Positions 17,258 through 25,211 of a DNA stretch of 64,000 nucleotides are shown here, piece by piece. The notes below the pieces were generated by a model. That model was not told the DNA's origin. It made no database searches and saw nothing but the letters and a program-made list of their open reading frames with translations. Origin of the DNA: Peptococcaceae bacterium UBA5767 (GTDB lineage Bacteria > Bacillota > TC1 > UBA5767). Each line of letters starts with the position of its first letter. The first letter of the stretch is position 1. The stretch spans positions 62,001-126,000 of the forward strand of contig DIET01000014.1 in assembly GCA_002418765.1 (NCBI GenBank), read 5' to 3'. Made by a program: the position numbers and the translations under genes.

Positions 17258-19414
17258 TTGAAAAAAGTATTGAAGAAATCAATGGACATTGCAGGTAGAG
17301 AATTCTCTCTAGAATGTGGGAAAATGGCTATGCTGGCCAATGGATCGGTGGTAGCCAGGTATGGAGATACACTTATCCTGTCTACAGCCACTATGGCAAA
17401 GGAGCCTCGTCAGGGAATGGATTTTTTTCCGCTTACTGTTGATTTCGAAGAAAAGATGTATTCAGCAGGTAAGATTCCCGGCGGATTTATCAAACGTGAA
17501 GGGCGACCGGGTGAGAAAGGTATTTTGGCCTGCAGATTAACTGACAGACCAATCAGACCATTGTTCCCCAAAGGATTCAAAAACGATATTCAGATTGTGA
17601 ATACCGTTCTATCGAATGATGAAGACAATGAATTTGATGTAATTGGCATCATTGGATCATCTGTTGCACTACACTTGTCTGATGCTCCATTTTTAGGACC
17701 CATTGCCGCCATTCGAGTTGGTCTGATCGAGGATGAATATGTTTTCAATCCCACCATGGAACAGCATAGGGAAAGTTTACTGAATCTTACGGTGGCTGGG
17801 ACTTTTGATGCGGTCATGATGGTAGAAGCCGGCGCCAATATGGTCTCAGAGGGAAAAGTGCTGGAAGCGATTTTGCTGGCGCATGAGGAAATTAAAAAAA
17901 TTGTTCGTTTTATTGAAAAATTCAGGGATGAAGCTTTGGCTTTAGGACTAGCCAAAGACAAGTTGATATTTGTTCCGGAAGAAATAGATCCTGATTACAA
18001 GCAGACAGTTGTGACACATATTCAAGAACGGTTGACTGAGGTGGTGCAGCGTGCAAAAAATGAAAAAGCGAGCAAGCAAGAACGTGATGCCTTGTTTCAT
18101 GAATGCAAATCATTAGCCAAAGAGAGCTTCTTTGAACAGTATGAATCGTTGCTGGAAGAAAATCCTGAATATAAAGGATGGTTTTCCAATATTTATAGTG
18201 AAACCGAGAAGAAGACCATAAGACAAATGATCATCAAAGAAGGCGTTCGCATCGATGGACGATTACTGGATCAAGTACGCAACATTCAGTGTGAAGTCGG
18301 TTTATTGCCCCGGGTGCATGGTTCTGCTTTGTTTACACGTGGCGAAACGCAAATTCTATCCTCCGTTACCTTGGGTACGGGTGCTGATGAGCAGATGATT
18401 GACGGATTAAATACACAGGAGCTAACCAAACGGTATATACATCACTACAATTTTCCACCCTATAGTGTAGGAGAAGTGAGACCGATGAGAGGCCCAGGAA
18501 GAAGAGAAATTGGACACGGAAATCTCGCAGAACGTGCATTGATACCAGTTGTTCCCAGCAATGATGCTTTTCCTTATGTGATTCGTGTCGTATCTGAGGC
18601 CCTTAGTTCCAATGGTTCTACTTCCATGGGTAGTGTTTGTGGATCCAGTATGAGTCTCATGAATGCAGGTGTCCCTATATCGGCAGGGGTATCAGGTATT
18701 GCCATGGGATTAATCAAAGAAGGGGAAGACGTGATCGTCTTGACCGACATTCAGGGGTTGGAAGACCATTTAGGAGATATGGATTTTAAGGTAACTGGTA
18801 CTAGAGAAGGCGTTACTGCAATGCAGATGGATATCAAATGTGATGGAATCAATAGAGAAATTCTGCATGAAGCTTTACAGGCTGCTCTGAAGGGTCGGTT
18901 GCATATTCTTGATAAAATGGAGGAAGCCATTCAGGTTCCCAATGAGGAGCTTTCACCCTATGCGCCTAAAATTACTACTCTGTGGATCAGTACAGACAAG
19001 ATACGCGAAGTGATAGGACCAGGGGGAAAAGTCATCAAGAAGATCATTGAAGAAACCGGGGTTCAAATCAATATCACGGATGATGGGCGTGTCGACATAG
19101 CGGCTGTTGATCAAGAAGCAGGTCAAAAAGCCATCGATATTATCACAGCCATTACCGCAGAAGTTGAACCAGGTAAGATCTATGAAGGAAAAGTTGTAAA
19201 AGTTATGGAATTTGGTGCTTTTGTTGAGGTAATCCCTGGTGTGTATGGAGCCAGTGGGAAAGAAGGTCTTGTTCATATTTCCCAACTAGACTATAAACGT
19301 GTCGAAAAGGTTGAGGATGTAGTTAAAGAAGGTGAGTCCATTCGTGTAAAAGCTATGGGATATGATAAACAAGGACGTCTAAAATTGTCTAGAAAAGATG
19401 CCATAAAAGAGTAA
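17258..19414 (+). CDS. pnp: Polyribonucleotide nucleotidyltransferase (PNPase)
   Basis: 3'-5' phosphorolytic exoribonuclease and RNA-tailing enzyme of 718 residues. It has two RNase PH domains (GKIPGGFIKREGRPGEKG in the first; LFTRGETQILSSVTLG and GSVCGSSMSLMNAGVP in the second), then KH (VIGPGGKVIKKIIEETG) and S1 (YEGKVVKVMEFGAFVEV). The start is TTG at 17258, 5 bases after GGAGG. The usual rpsO-pnp order is kept, with an internal terminator. Confidence 0.97.
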   Translation: MKKVLKKSMDIAGREFSLECGKMAMLANGSVVARYGDTLILSTATMAKEPRQGMDFFPLTVDFEEKMYSAGKIPGGFIKREGRPGEKGILACRLTDRPIRPLFPKGFKNDIQIVNTVLSNDEDNEFDVIGIIGSSVALHLSDAPFLGPIAAIRVGLIEDEYVFNPTMEQHRESLLNLTVAGTFDAVMMVEAGANMVSEGKVLEAILLAHEEIKKIVRFIEKFRDEALALGLAKDKLIFVPEEIDPDYKQTVVTHIQERLTEVVQRAKNEKASKQERDALFHECKSLAKESFFEQYESLLEENPEYKGWFSNIYSETEKKTIRQMIIKEGVRIDGRLLDQVRNIQCEVGLLPRVHGSALFTRGETQILSSVTLGTGADEQMIDGLNTQELTKRYIHHYNFPPYSVGEVRPMRGPGRREIGHGNLAERALIPVVPSNDAFPYVIRVVSEALSSNGSTSMGSVCGSSMSLMNAGVPISAGVSGIAMGLIKEGEDVIVLTDIQGLEDHLGDMDFKVTGTREGVTAMQMDIKCDGINREILHEALQAALKGRLHILDKMEEAIQVPNEELSPYAPKITTLWISTDKIREVIGPGGKVIKKIIEETGVQINITDDGRVDIAAVDQEAGQKAIDIITAITAEVEPGKIYEGKVVKVMEFGAFVEVIPGVYGASGKEGLVHISQLDYKRVEKVEDVVKEGESIRVKAMGYDKQGRLKLSRKDAIKE

Positions 19415-19434
19415 CTAACTCCAAACGGTAGGAT

Positions 19435-19494
19435 ACCTCTCAAGTAGATAGTCTAATGAATCAGAATTAGACTATCTACTTTGGAGGTTTTTTT
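19435..19494 (+). terminator. pnp terminator
   Basis: 15-bp perfect stem (19443-19457 with 19466-19480), extended outward by mostly paired bases to 19435-19488, then seven T residues. The -35 box of the arsenic operon begins two bases later. Confidence 0.9.
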
Positions 19495-19495
19495 A

Positions 19496-19546
19496 TTGAC
19501 AATATGTTATGTATTCAATATAATCATATACGGATATACGAATATG
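19496..19546 (+). promoter_or_regulatory. Consensus promoter of the ars operon with overlapping ArsR-type operator
   Basis: Perfect TTGACA (19496-19501), 17-base spacer, perfect TATAAT (19519-19524). Immediately downstream, at the expected start of transcription, is the inverted repeat CATAT (19525-19529) and ATATG (19542-19546) with an A/T-rich centre, the kind of site ArsR-family repressors occupy. A full-strength promoter blocked by a repressor encoded second in the operon is the expected logic. The operator is inference. Confidence 0.7.
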
Positions 19547-19563
19547 GAAGCGAGGTACGGCAA

Positions 19564-19962
19564 ATGAAAATTGGTATGATCTGCATTGGTAATTCATGCC
19601 GCAGTCAAATGGCAGAAGGATTCTTAAAACATAGGGAAGATCCTAATGTTGAAGTGTATAGCGCCGGGACGGAACCGGGAGATCAAATCAATCCAAATGC
19701 TATATTGGTCATGGAAGAGCTGGGCATTGATCTTACTGGCCAATATCCAAAATATGTGGAGGATATTCCCGATTTGGATATACTGGTTACGATGGGGTGT
19801 GGTGTTCAATGTCCATCTAAACCGGCGAAATACCGGGTAGCCTGGGAGATTGACGACCCCGTGGGCAAAGATCTCGATGTTTTTCGTCAAACAAGGGATA
19901 TCATACAAGAAAACATTAATAATTTGTTGTATGATATGGAAAGTGGCAAATTCCATGAATAA
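19564..19962 (+). CDS. arsC: Arsenate reductase, low-molecular-weight phosphatase type
   Basis: Reduces arsenate to arsenite. The 132 residues start with MICIGNSCRSQMAEG, containing the CX5R P-loop (Cys7, Arg13) plus Cys12. A second pair, Cys79 and Cys83, lies where thioredoxin-coupled ArsC proteins keep their resolving cysteines, though the spacing is closer than in Staphylococcus. DDPVG (97-101) is the general-acid loop. ATG 19564 is chosen because the region before it holds the promoter and operator. The end overlaps arsR by 8 nt. Confidence 0.85.
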   Translation: MKIGMICIGNSCRSQMAEGFLKHREDPNVEVYSAGTEPGDQINPNAILVMEELGIDLTGQYPKYVEDIPDLDILVTMGCGVQCPSKPAKYRVAWEIDDPVGKDLDVFRQTRDIIQENINNLLYDMESGKFHE

Positions 19963-20296
19963 ATTAGAGGATTTTTTTAAACTTTTGGCTGATGAGACAA
20001 GACTGAGAGTGTTGCATCTTTTGTCATATGGCCCATTGTGTGTTTGTCAATTGACGGGAATCATGAAGGAGCCTCAAGCAAAAGTTTCCAGACACTTATC
20101 CAAGTTAAGAGATGGAAAACTGGTGAAAACGACTCGGCAGGAGCAGTTTATCGAGTATCGTTTAGCAGATGATCATGCGTTGCTGATGGCTTTGATATCC
20201 ATTTTGCATGATTACCAAAATGATGAATACTGGAAACAAGATATACAGAATTTGGCATTCAAAGATGTCTTTCTCAACGAGTGTAAACACAAATAA
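19955..20296 (+). CDS. arsR: ArsR family metalloregulatory repressor
   Basis: A 113-residue winged-helix repressor. ADETRLRVLHLL, the arsenite-sensing LCVCQL pair (Cys29, Cys31) and the DNA-recognition VSRHLSKLRDGKLV are typical. The CVC pair points to As(III)/Sb(III) sensing and release from the promoter at 19496. It is second in its operon, coupled to arsC by overlap, so it would also control its own level. Confidence 0.9.
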   Translation: MNKLEDFFKLLADETRLRVLHLLSYGPLCVCQLTGIMKEPQAKVSRHLSKLRDGKLVKTTRQEQFIEYRLADDHALLMALISILHDYQNDEYWKQDIQNLAFKDVFLNECKHK

Positions 20297-20310
20297 GCGG
20301 AGGCAATAGT

Positions 20311-21327
20311 ATGCAAAGCATTTCTGATATTTTGAGTTGGATGAACCAACAACTTTTACGTATGGATTGGCTTTACCAACTCATTTGGAATTTATTGGGC
20401 CAGGTATTTGGGATAGACATGCAATCCCGTATGGGTGAGAGTCTGCATTTTTTTATTTATGATGTTATCAAAATTTTCATTCTTCTTACTGTCTTGATTT
20501 ACGGTATTTCTTTCATACAAAGTTATTTCCCGCCAGAGAAAACAAAGCGAATTTTGGGTGGTGTGAAGGGGATAAAAGGCAATATTCTGGGTGCTCTACT
20601 AGGTACCATAACACCATTTTGCAGTTGCTCCAGCATCCCAATATTCATTGGATTCACATCTGCCGGGCTGCCAATGGGGGTTGTTTTTTCATTTTTGATC
20701 TCTTCTCCTTTTGTTGATTTGGCTTCTTTGTTGGTTTTAAGCTCGTTTTTCGGCTTCAAAATCGCTATAGCCTATGTTTTGGTTGGACTTCTTTTGGCCA
20801 TAGCCGGTGGAACACTCATTGAAGCGTTGCATATGGAAGAATATGTTGAAGCCTATGTTCGTAATGCTCAGAATGTTCAGACTGATATGGAAGAGATGAC
20901 CATGAAAGAACGTGGTGAGTATTCTTTAGAGCAGGTGAAGAGTATATTTATCAAAGTTTGGAAATTTGTTCTTCTGGGGGTAGGTATTGGTGCTGTTATC
21001 CATAACTGGATCCCGCAGTCTGTCATTGAAAGTGTCATCGGCAGTAGTAATCCTTTTGCAGTCTTGTTGGCTACTTTGGTAGGTATACCTATGTATGCTG
21101 ATATTTTTGGAACGATACCGATTGCAGAAGCGTTGTTTCTTAAGGGAGTCAATGTGGGTACAGTTCTCTCTTTCATGATGGCGGTTACTGCCTTATCCTT
21201 GCCTTCCATCATCATGATCAGTAAAGTGATCAAAGGGCGACTGTTGTATACATTTGTAGGAATTATAGCAGGAGGGATCGTTCTTATCGGCTATTTCTTC
21301 AATGCATTTTCCTTTTTGCTCATTTAA
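20311..21327 (+). CDS. Permease of the DUF318/ArsP family
   Basis: A 338-residue membrane protein with about eight hydrophobic segments. The signature PFCSCSSIPIFIGFTSAGLP holds the cysteine pair conserved in ArsP-type permeases, and the second half has GIPMYADIFGTIPIAEAL. Members export trivalent organoarsenicals or, in some annotations, work with ArsC and ArsR in arsenite efflux. No ArsB or Acr3 pump is present, so this is the operon's only candidate exporter. Substrate is inference. Confidence 0.8.
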   Translation: MQSISDILSWMNQQLLRMDWLYQLIWNLLGQVFGIDMQSRMGESLHFFIYDVIKIFILLTVLIYGISFIQSYFPPEKTKRILGGVKGIKGNILGALLGTITPFCSCSSIPIFIGFTSAGLPMGVVFSFLISSPFVDLASLLVLSSFFGFKIAIAYVLVGLLLAIAGGTLIEALHMEEYVEAYVRNAQNVQTDMEEMTMKERGEYSLEQVKSIFIKVWKFVLLGVGIGAVIHNWIPQSVIESVIGSSNPFAVLLATLVGIPMYADIFGTIPIAEALFLKGVNVGTVLSFMMAVTALSLPSIIMISKVIKGRLLYTFVGIIAGGIVLIGYFFNAFSFLLI

Positions 21328-21372
21328 CAGCTTTACATTACAATACAATTTATGATTATGGAAAGGGATATT

Positions 21373-21603
21373 ATGAAAATTGAAATTTTAGGAACTGGAT
21401 GTAAAAAATGTAAACAGTTGCAATTGGAAGCGGAAAAAGCCGTTTCTATGTCAGGGATTACAGCTGATGTGATCAAGATAGACAACCCTATAGATATCGC
21501 TGCCTATGGGGTCATGAATACACCTGCCATTGCTATTGATGGAAAGATCATGGCCAGTGGCAAAGTGATAGACGCCAAAAAAATCATGGAATGGTTGTCT
21601 TAA
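21373..21603 (+). CDS. Small thioredoxin-family protein (CKKC)
   Basis: A 76-residue thioredoxin-3-type protein with GTGCKKCKQL (Cys10, Cys13) and a cis-Pro segment NTPAIAIDGK. Such proteins often accompany DUF318 permeases. It may act as reductant or metal-thiol carrier for the arsenate reductase or the permease. ATG 21373 follows GAAAGGG. It is last in the ars operon. Confidence 0.8.
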   Translation: MKIEILGTGCKKCKQLQLEAEKAVSMSGITADVIKIDNPIDIAAYGVMNTPAIAIDGKIMASGKVIDAKKIMEWLS

Positions 21604-21701
21604 AAAAATGCGAATCCATGGCCATGGAACCGATGCGAAATCTTGCAATTACCAGTTGATTATCCATGGTATTTCCTTTAGGGTATAAGAAAGGAGTTGC
21701 C

Positions 21702-22247
21702 ATGACCATCCAAACCATGTTTTTCGATTTTTTTAAGATTGCTTTGTTCACACTAGGTGGCGGATATGCCATATTGCCTGTGATGCACAATCATTTTGTG
21801 AAGAAAAAAAAACTTATATCAGAAAATGAGTTTCAAGAATTTCTTTCGGTAGTACAAGGTCTTCCTGGGTCTTTGGCAGCCAATTGTGCAACCTTGATAG
21901 GATACAAACTCTATGGGGTTTTTGGTTCCATCATTGCTGTTCTAGGAAGTATTATGCCTTCGTTTATCACCATCACATTGATCAGCATCTTTTTTTCACA
22001 AATCAGCAGTGTCACGGTCGTGGCCAAATTCTTTTTGGGAATTCGCCCTGCCGTAGTGGCTCTGATTCTGTACTTTGGGATCGGGATGATGAGAAAAACG
22101 AGATGGAATATCATCAAGGGCATCATGCTGGTATTCTTCTTATGTATGTTTATCTTTCTTAACATAAATCCTATCATGATGATTCTATTGGGAATATTTT
22201 CAGGCCTTTTGTATACTGCTTGGATTATCAGAAAGGGAAAAGCATGA
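21702..22247 (+). CDS. Chromate transporter family protein, first half-size subunit
   Basis: A 181-residue single-domain CHR protein. The family start FFKIALFTLGGGYAILPV and the later VVQGLPGSLAANCATLIGYKLYGVFG are characteristic. Short CHR proteins occur as adjacent pairs that together equal one long ChrA. ATG 21702 follows AAAGGAG. It ends with ATGA overlapping the partner. Role is chromate/sulfate-type anion transport by family; the actual substrate in this organism is unknown. Confidence 0.88.
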   Translation: MTIQTMFFDFFKIALFTLGGGYAILPVMHNHFVKKKKLISENEFQEFLSVVQGLPGSLAANCATLIGYKLYGVFGSIIAVLGSIMPSFITITLISIFFSQISSVTVVAKFFLGIRPAVVALILYFGIGMMRKTRWNIIKGIMLVFFLCMFIFLNINPIMMILLGIFSGLLYTAWIIRKGKA

Positions 22248-22765
22248 TCTATTGGCAGCTTTTTTGTATTTTTTTTAAGGTCGGCCTATTCAGCTTCGGA
22301 GGTGGGTTGGCCATGATTCCACTTATTCAGAATGAAGTTGTCCTGAAGATGAATTGGCTAAGTCCATTTGAATTTTTAGATGCCATCGCTTTTGCACAGC
22401 TTACACCTGGACCTATTGCACTCAATGTGGCTACATATGCAGGCCATCAGACGGGTGGGATCTTTGGTGGGGTCGTAGCCACAGCTGGAGTTGTGATGCC
22501 CTCGTTTATGATTAGTCTTGCCCTGGCTGTATTGTTTTCTCGCGTGAGGGGACATATGGCTTATCAGAATGTATTGGAAATCATCAAATTGGTCGCGATT
22601 GCTTTGATTGTATCAACAGCCATTCTACTTTGGCCTAATTCCATAATAGACAGCCGAGGTATTCTCATTTTTGCTGCTAGTTTTCTTCTGTTCAATTTAG
22701 AACGTTTCAATCCTGCCCTGATCATCATTTTGGCGGGGTTTGCTGGATTGATTGTATACGCATAA
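22244..22765 (+). CDS. Chromate transporter family protein, second half-size subunit
   Basis: A 173-residue CHR protein with FFKVGLFSFGGGLAMIPLI and AIAFAQLTPGPIALNVATYAG. It shares the layout of the preceding protein and is translationally coupled to it by a 4-nt overlap, so a heteromer is likely. A bidirectional hairpin follows directly. Confidence 0.88.
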   Translation: MIYWQLFCIFFKVGLFSFGGGLAMIPLIQNEVVLKMNWLSPFEFLDAIAFAQLTPGPIALNVATYAGHQTGGIFGGVVATAGVVMPSFMISLALAVLFSRVRGHMAYQNVLEIIKLVAIALIVSTAILLWPNSIIDSRGILIFAASFLLFNLERFNPALIIILAGFAGLIVYA

Positions 22766-22766
22766 A

Positions 22767-22793
22767 AAAAGGCTTCTATATAAGAAGCCTTTT
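22767..22793. terminator. Bidirectional terminator between the chromate transporter genes and rpmB
   Basis: 7-bp GGCTTCT/AGAAGCC stem (22771-22777, 22783-22789) flanked by an A-run and a T-run, so it can act for both converging genes. Confidence 0.85.
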
Positions 22794-22795
22794 CA

Positions 22796-22984
22796 TTATA
22801 CTGCCCTTTTCACACTACCCGAACGTAAACAACGGGTGCAGACGTTCATCTTTTTGTTTGAGCCACCAACGTTGACGCGTACTTTTTGGATATTTGCACG
22901 CCAAACCCTTTTGTTCTTTATATTTGAGTGGGACGCTGTCATACCAGCAACGGTTGTTTTTCCACAGATATCACATTTTGCCAT
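22796..22984 (-). CDS. rpmB: 50S ribosomal protein L28
   Basis: A 62-residue ribosomal protein with MAKCDICGKTTVAGMTASHS, NKRVWRANIQKVRV and VCTRCLRSGSV. The two CxxC-type pairs mark the zinc-binding form. The ribosome site GGAGGTGCGAT lies just before the start. It is monocistronic and opposite to its neighbours, as often seen next to the gls24-fakA pair. Confidence 0.97.
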   Translation of the reverse strand: MAKCDICGKTTVAGMTASHSNIKNKRVWRANIQKVRVNVGGSNKKMNVCTRCLRSGSVKRAV

Positions 22985-23034
22985 TCTATCGCACCTCCTT
23001 TAGTTTGAACAATTTCTTTTTTACATACCCTTAG

Positions 23035-23063
23035 AGTATAGCAGTCCACCATGCTTTACGCAA
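23035..23063 (-). promoter_or_regulatory. Promoter of rpmB
   Basis: On the minus strand, TTGCGT (23058-23063), 17-base spacer, TATACT (23035-23040). Confidence 0.65.
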
Positions 23064-23085
23064 CCCCCAGACTCCTTTTATTAGT

Positions 23086-23114
23086 TTGAGGTTTAAATTT
23101 ATTCATGTTATAAT
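23086..23114 (+). promoter_or_regulatory. Promoter of the gls24-fakA operon
   Basis: TTGAGG (23086-23091), 17-base spacer, TATAAT (23109-23114), 22 bases before the gls24-like start. It is back-to-back with the rpmB promoter. Confidence 0.7.
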
Positions 23115-23136
23115 CCATTCAGGAAAGGAGAGTATC

Positions 23137-23493
23137 ATGCCAAATAAAATGAAAACAAAAGATGGTACAATCACCATTACAAAGGATGTCATTGCTGATA
23201 TTGCTGGTGCCGCAACGACAGAATGCTATGGAATTGTCGGTATGGCCAGCCAAAAGATTCAAGATGGTTTGTTTCAGCTTATCGGTTCCGAATCTATGAA
23301 CAAAGGAATCATTGTTCGCACAAAGAATGAGAGAATAACGATAGATTTATACATTTTGGTGAGCTATGGAACAAAAATTAGTGTTGTTGCCCAAAATATA
23401 ATAGAAAATGTGAGATACAAAGTTGAAACGCTGACCGGCGTAAAAATTGAAAAAATAAATGTCATCGTACAGGGTGTAAGAACGATTGACTAG
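23137..23493 (+). CDS. Asp23/Gls24 family envelope stress response protein
   Basis: A 118-residue protein of the Asp23/Gls24 family (YloU in Bacillus). Segments TITKDVIADIAGAATTECYGIVGMA, split by eye around residue 15-35, and INVIVQGVRTID near the end are typical. It usually sits just upstream of fakA, as here (stop 13 nt before that start). Members are envelope-associated stress proteins of uncertain mechanism. ATG 23137 follows GGAAAGGAG. Confidence 0.88.
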   Translation: MPNKMKTKDGTITITKDVIADIAGAATTECYGIVGMASQKIQDGLFQLIGSESMNKGIIVRTKNERITIDLYILVSYGTKISVVAQNIIENVRYKVETLTGVKIEKINVIVQGVRTID

Positions 23494-23506
23494 GAGGTGC
23501 ATGCAT

Positions 23507-25111
23507 ATGATGAAAGACTATTTTGATGCATCTCAGCTAAAGGACATGTTTATTGCTGGTGCAAACAATTTAGCAGCCAATAAGGAAATGATCAACAACT
23601 TGAATGTATTTCCCGTTCCGGACGGGGATACAGGTACCAACATGAGTCTGACAGTCATGTCTGCTACCAAAGAATTGGAGAAATATGACAAGTTGAGCTA
23701 CAACGAATTTGCTAAAGCATTGTCTACAGGTGCTCTGATGGGAGCGAGAGGTAATTCAGGCGTTATTTTATCCCAAATATTCAGAGGTTTTGCCAATGTC
23801 ATTGCTGATGCTGAACAGGTAGACCAGCAGACGTTGGCTGATGCTACACATCATGCTGTGGAAATTGCTTATAAAGCGGTCATCAAACCGGTTGAAGGTA
23901 CTATTCTTACCATCATTCGTGCCCTTAGCCAAGCTGCCAAAGAGGCTCTTTCACTCTCAATGAGCATGGAAGATATGATATCTTACATGATATCTGAGGG
24001 GTACAAAATGTTGGACAAGACACCGGATATGCTACCAATACTTAAGCAGGCCAACGTCGTGGACGCTGGTGGGATGGGATTGTTGGTCATGCTTCAAGGG
24101 GCAGAGGCTCATTTGAAAGGCATTGAAATCGAAAATGTATTTTCTGCTGATGTTGAAGTGGAAATCAAGGACCATAGAGAATTGAGAGAAGAAGATATTA
24201 TTTATCCATATTGTACGGAATTATTCATCAAAGGAATTAATCTGAAAAAAGAAATAATTATTCATGAATTAAACAAACTCGTTGGAGACAGCTTGGTGGT
24301 AGTCGTTCAAGACGATATAGCTAAAATTCACATGCATACGGATGACCCTGGAAAAATTCTGGGTTATGGTGTAACACTCGGAAGTTTGCATGATATAAAA
24401 ATAGAAAACATGAGAGAACAATTTGAAGTTCGTCAAAAAAAGCCTGAAGAACGCAAAGCATTTGGCTTCATGACGGTTGCATCTGGAGATGGACTTAGGG
24501 AAATAGCCAAAAGTATGGGTGTCGACTACACGGTTTCAGGTGGGCAAACCATGAATCCCAGCACAGAAGACATTGTTGCTGGTATCAAGGAAGTTCATGC
24601 CGAAACTGTTTATGTTCTTCCCAACAATAAGAATATCATCATGGCAGCAGAGCAATCGGTTCATTTATTGCCTGATTTGCATGTGGTTGTGATTCCAAGC
24701 ACCTCATTTGCGCAAGGCATGGCATCCCTGATTGCTTTCAACCCAGAGTTGACATCGGCAGAGAACAAAGAGAACATGTTGGGTGCAATGGAGCAAATTG
24801 TATCTTGTGAGGTTACCTATGCTGTGCGCGACACTGAATTTGACGGTCATACGATCAAGGAAGGTGGTATTTTAGGTTTAGCAGATGGAAAAATCGTGCT
24901 TACTGGAGATGAAGTCAGAAAAACAACCCTGGATCTAATTAGCGAGGTTGAGAATGGCCATGAAATTATTACCATTTATTATGGCGAAGATGTCTTAGAA
25001 GAAGATGCCAATGAACTGATATCGGAACTGGAAAAGCGATACGAAGATGCTGAAATTGAGTTGTATTATGGCGGTCAGCCGCTATACTACTATTTGATAT
25101 CCATTGAATAA
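23507..25111 (+). CDS. fakA: DAK2-domain fatty acid kinase, FakA (YloV) type
   Basis: ATP-binding subunit that phosphorylates fatty acids held by a FakB protein. The 534 residues start with a DhaL domain: NVFPVPDGDTGTNMS and MGARGNSGVILSQIFRG bind the nucleotide and Mg. A middle domain and a C-terminal EDD-like region follow (VASGDGLREIAKSMG). I chose ATG 23507 because it is 9 bases from AGGAGG at 23492; ATG 23501 is too close. No fakB is in the window. Confidence 0.9.
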   Translation: MMKDYFDASQLKDMFIAGANNLAANKEMINNLNVFPVPDGDTGTNMSLTVMSATKELEKYDKLSYNEFAKALSTGALMGARGNSGVILSQIFRGFANVIADAEQVDQQTLADATHHAVEIAYKAVIKPVEGTILTIIRALSQAAKEALSLSMSMEDMISYMISEGYKMLDKTPDMLPILKQANVVDAGGMGLLVMLQGAEAHLKGIEIENVFSADVEVEIKDHRELREEDIIYPYCTELFIKGINLKKEIIIHELNKLVGDSLVVVVQDDIAKIHMHTDDPGKILGYGVTLGSLHDIKIENMREQFEVRQKKPEERKAFGFMTVASGDGLREIAKSMGVDYTVSGGQTMNPSTEDIVAGIKEVHAETVYVLPNNKNIIMAAEQSVHLLPDLHVVVIPSTSFAQGMASLIAFNPELTSAENKENMLGAMEQIVSCEVTYAVRDTEFDGHTIKEGGILGLADGKIVLTGDEVRKTTLDLISEVENGHEIITIYYGEDVLEEDANELISELEKRYEDAEIELYYGGQPLYYYLISIE

Positions 25112-25117
25112 TTCCAG

Positions 25118-25141
25118 GGGCCTGATTATTCAGGCCCTTTT
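25118..25141 (+). terminator. fakA terminator
   Basis: 8-bp stem GGGCCTGA/TCAGGCCC (25118-25125, 25130-25137) with a 4-base loop and TTTT. Confidence 0.85.
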
Positions 25142-25211
25142 GATGTTTTTATAGCCATGCGATGAAAATGGCCTTGTAGAATTCAATAATACTCAAGAGT
25201 TGGAGAACGAA

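Noticed and set aside
22752..23003. 83-residue plus-strand frame over rpmB
   Set aside because: Antisense to ribosomal protein L28, which has its own promoter and ribosome site.
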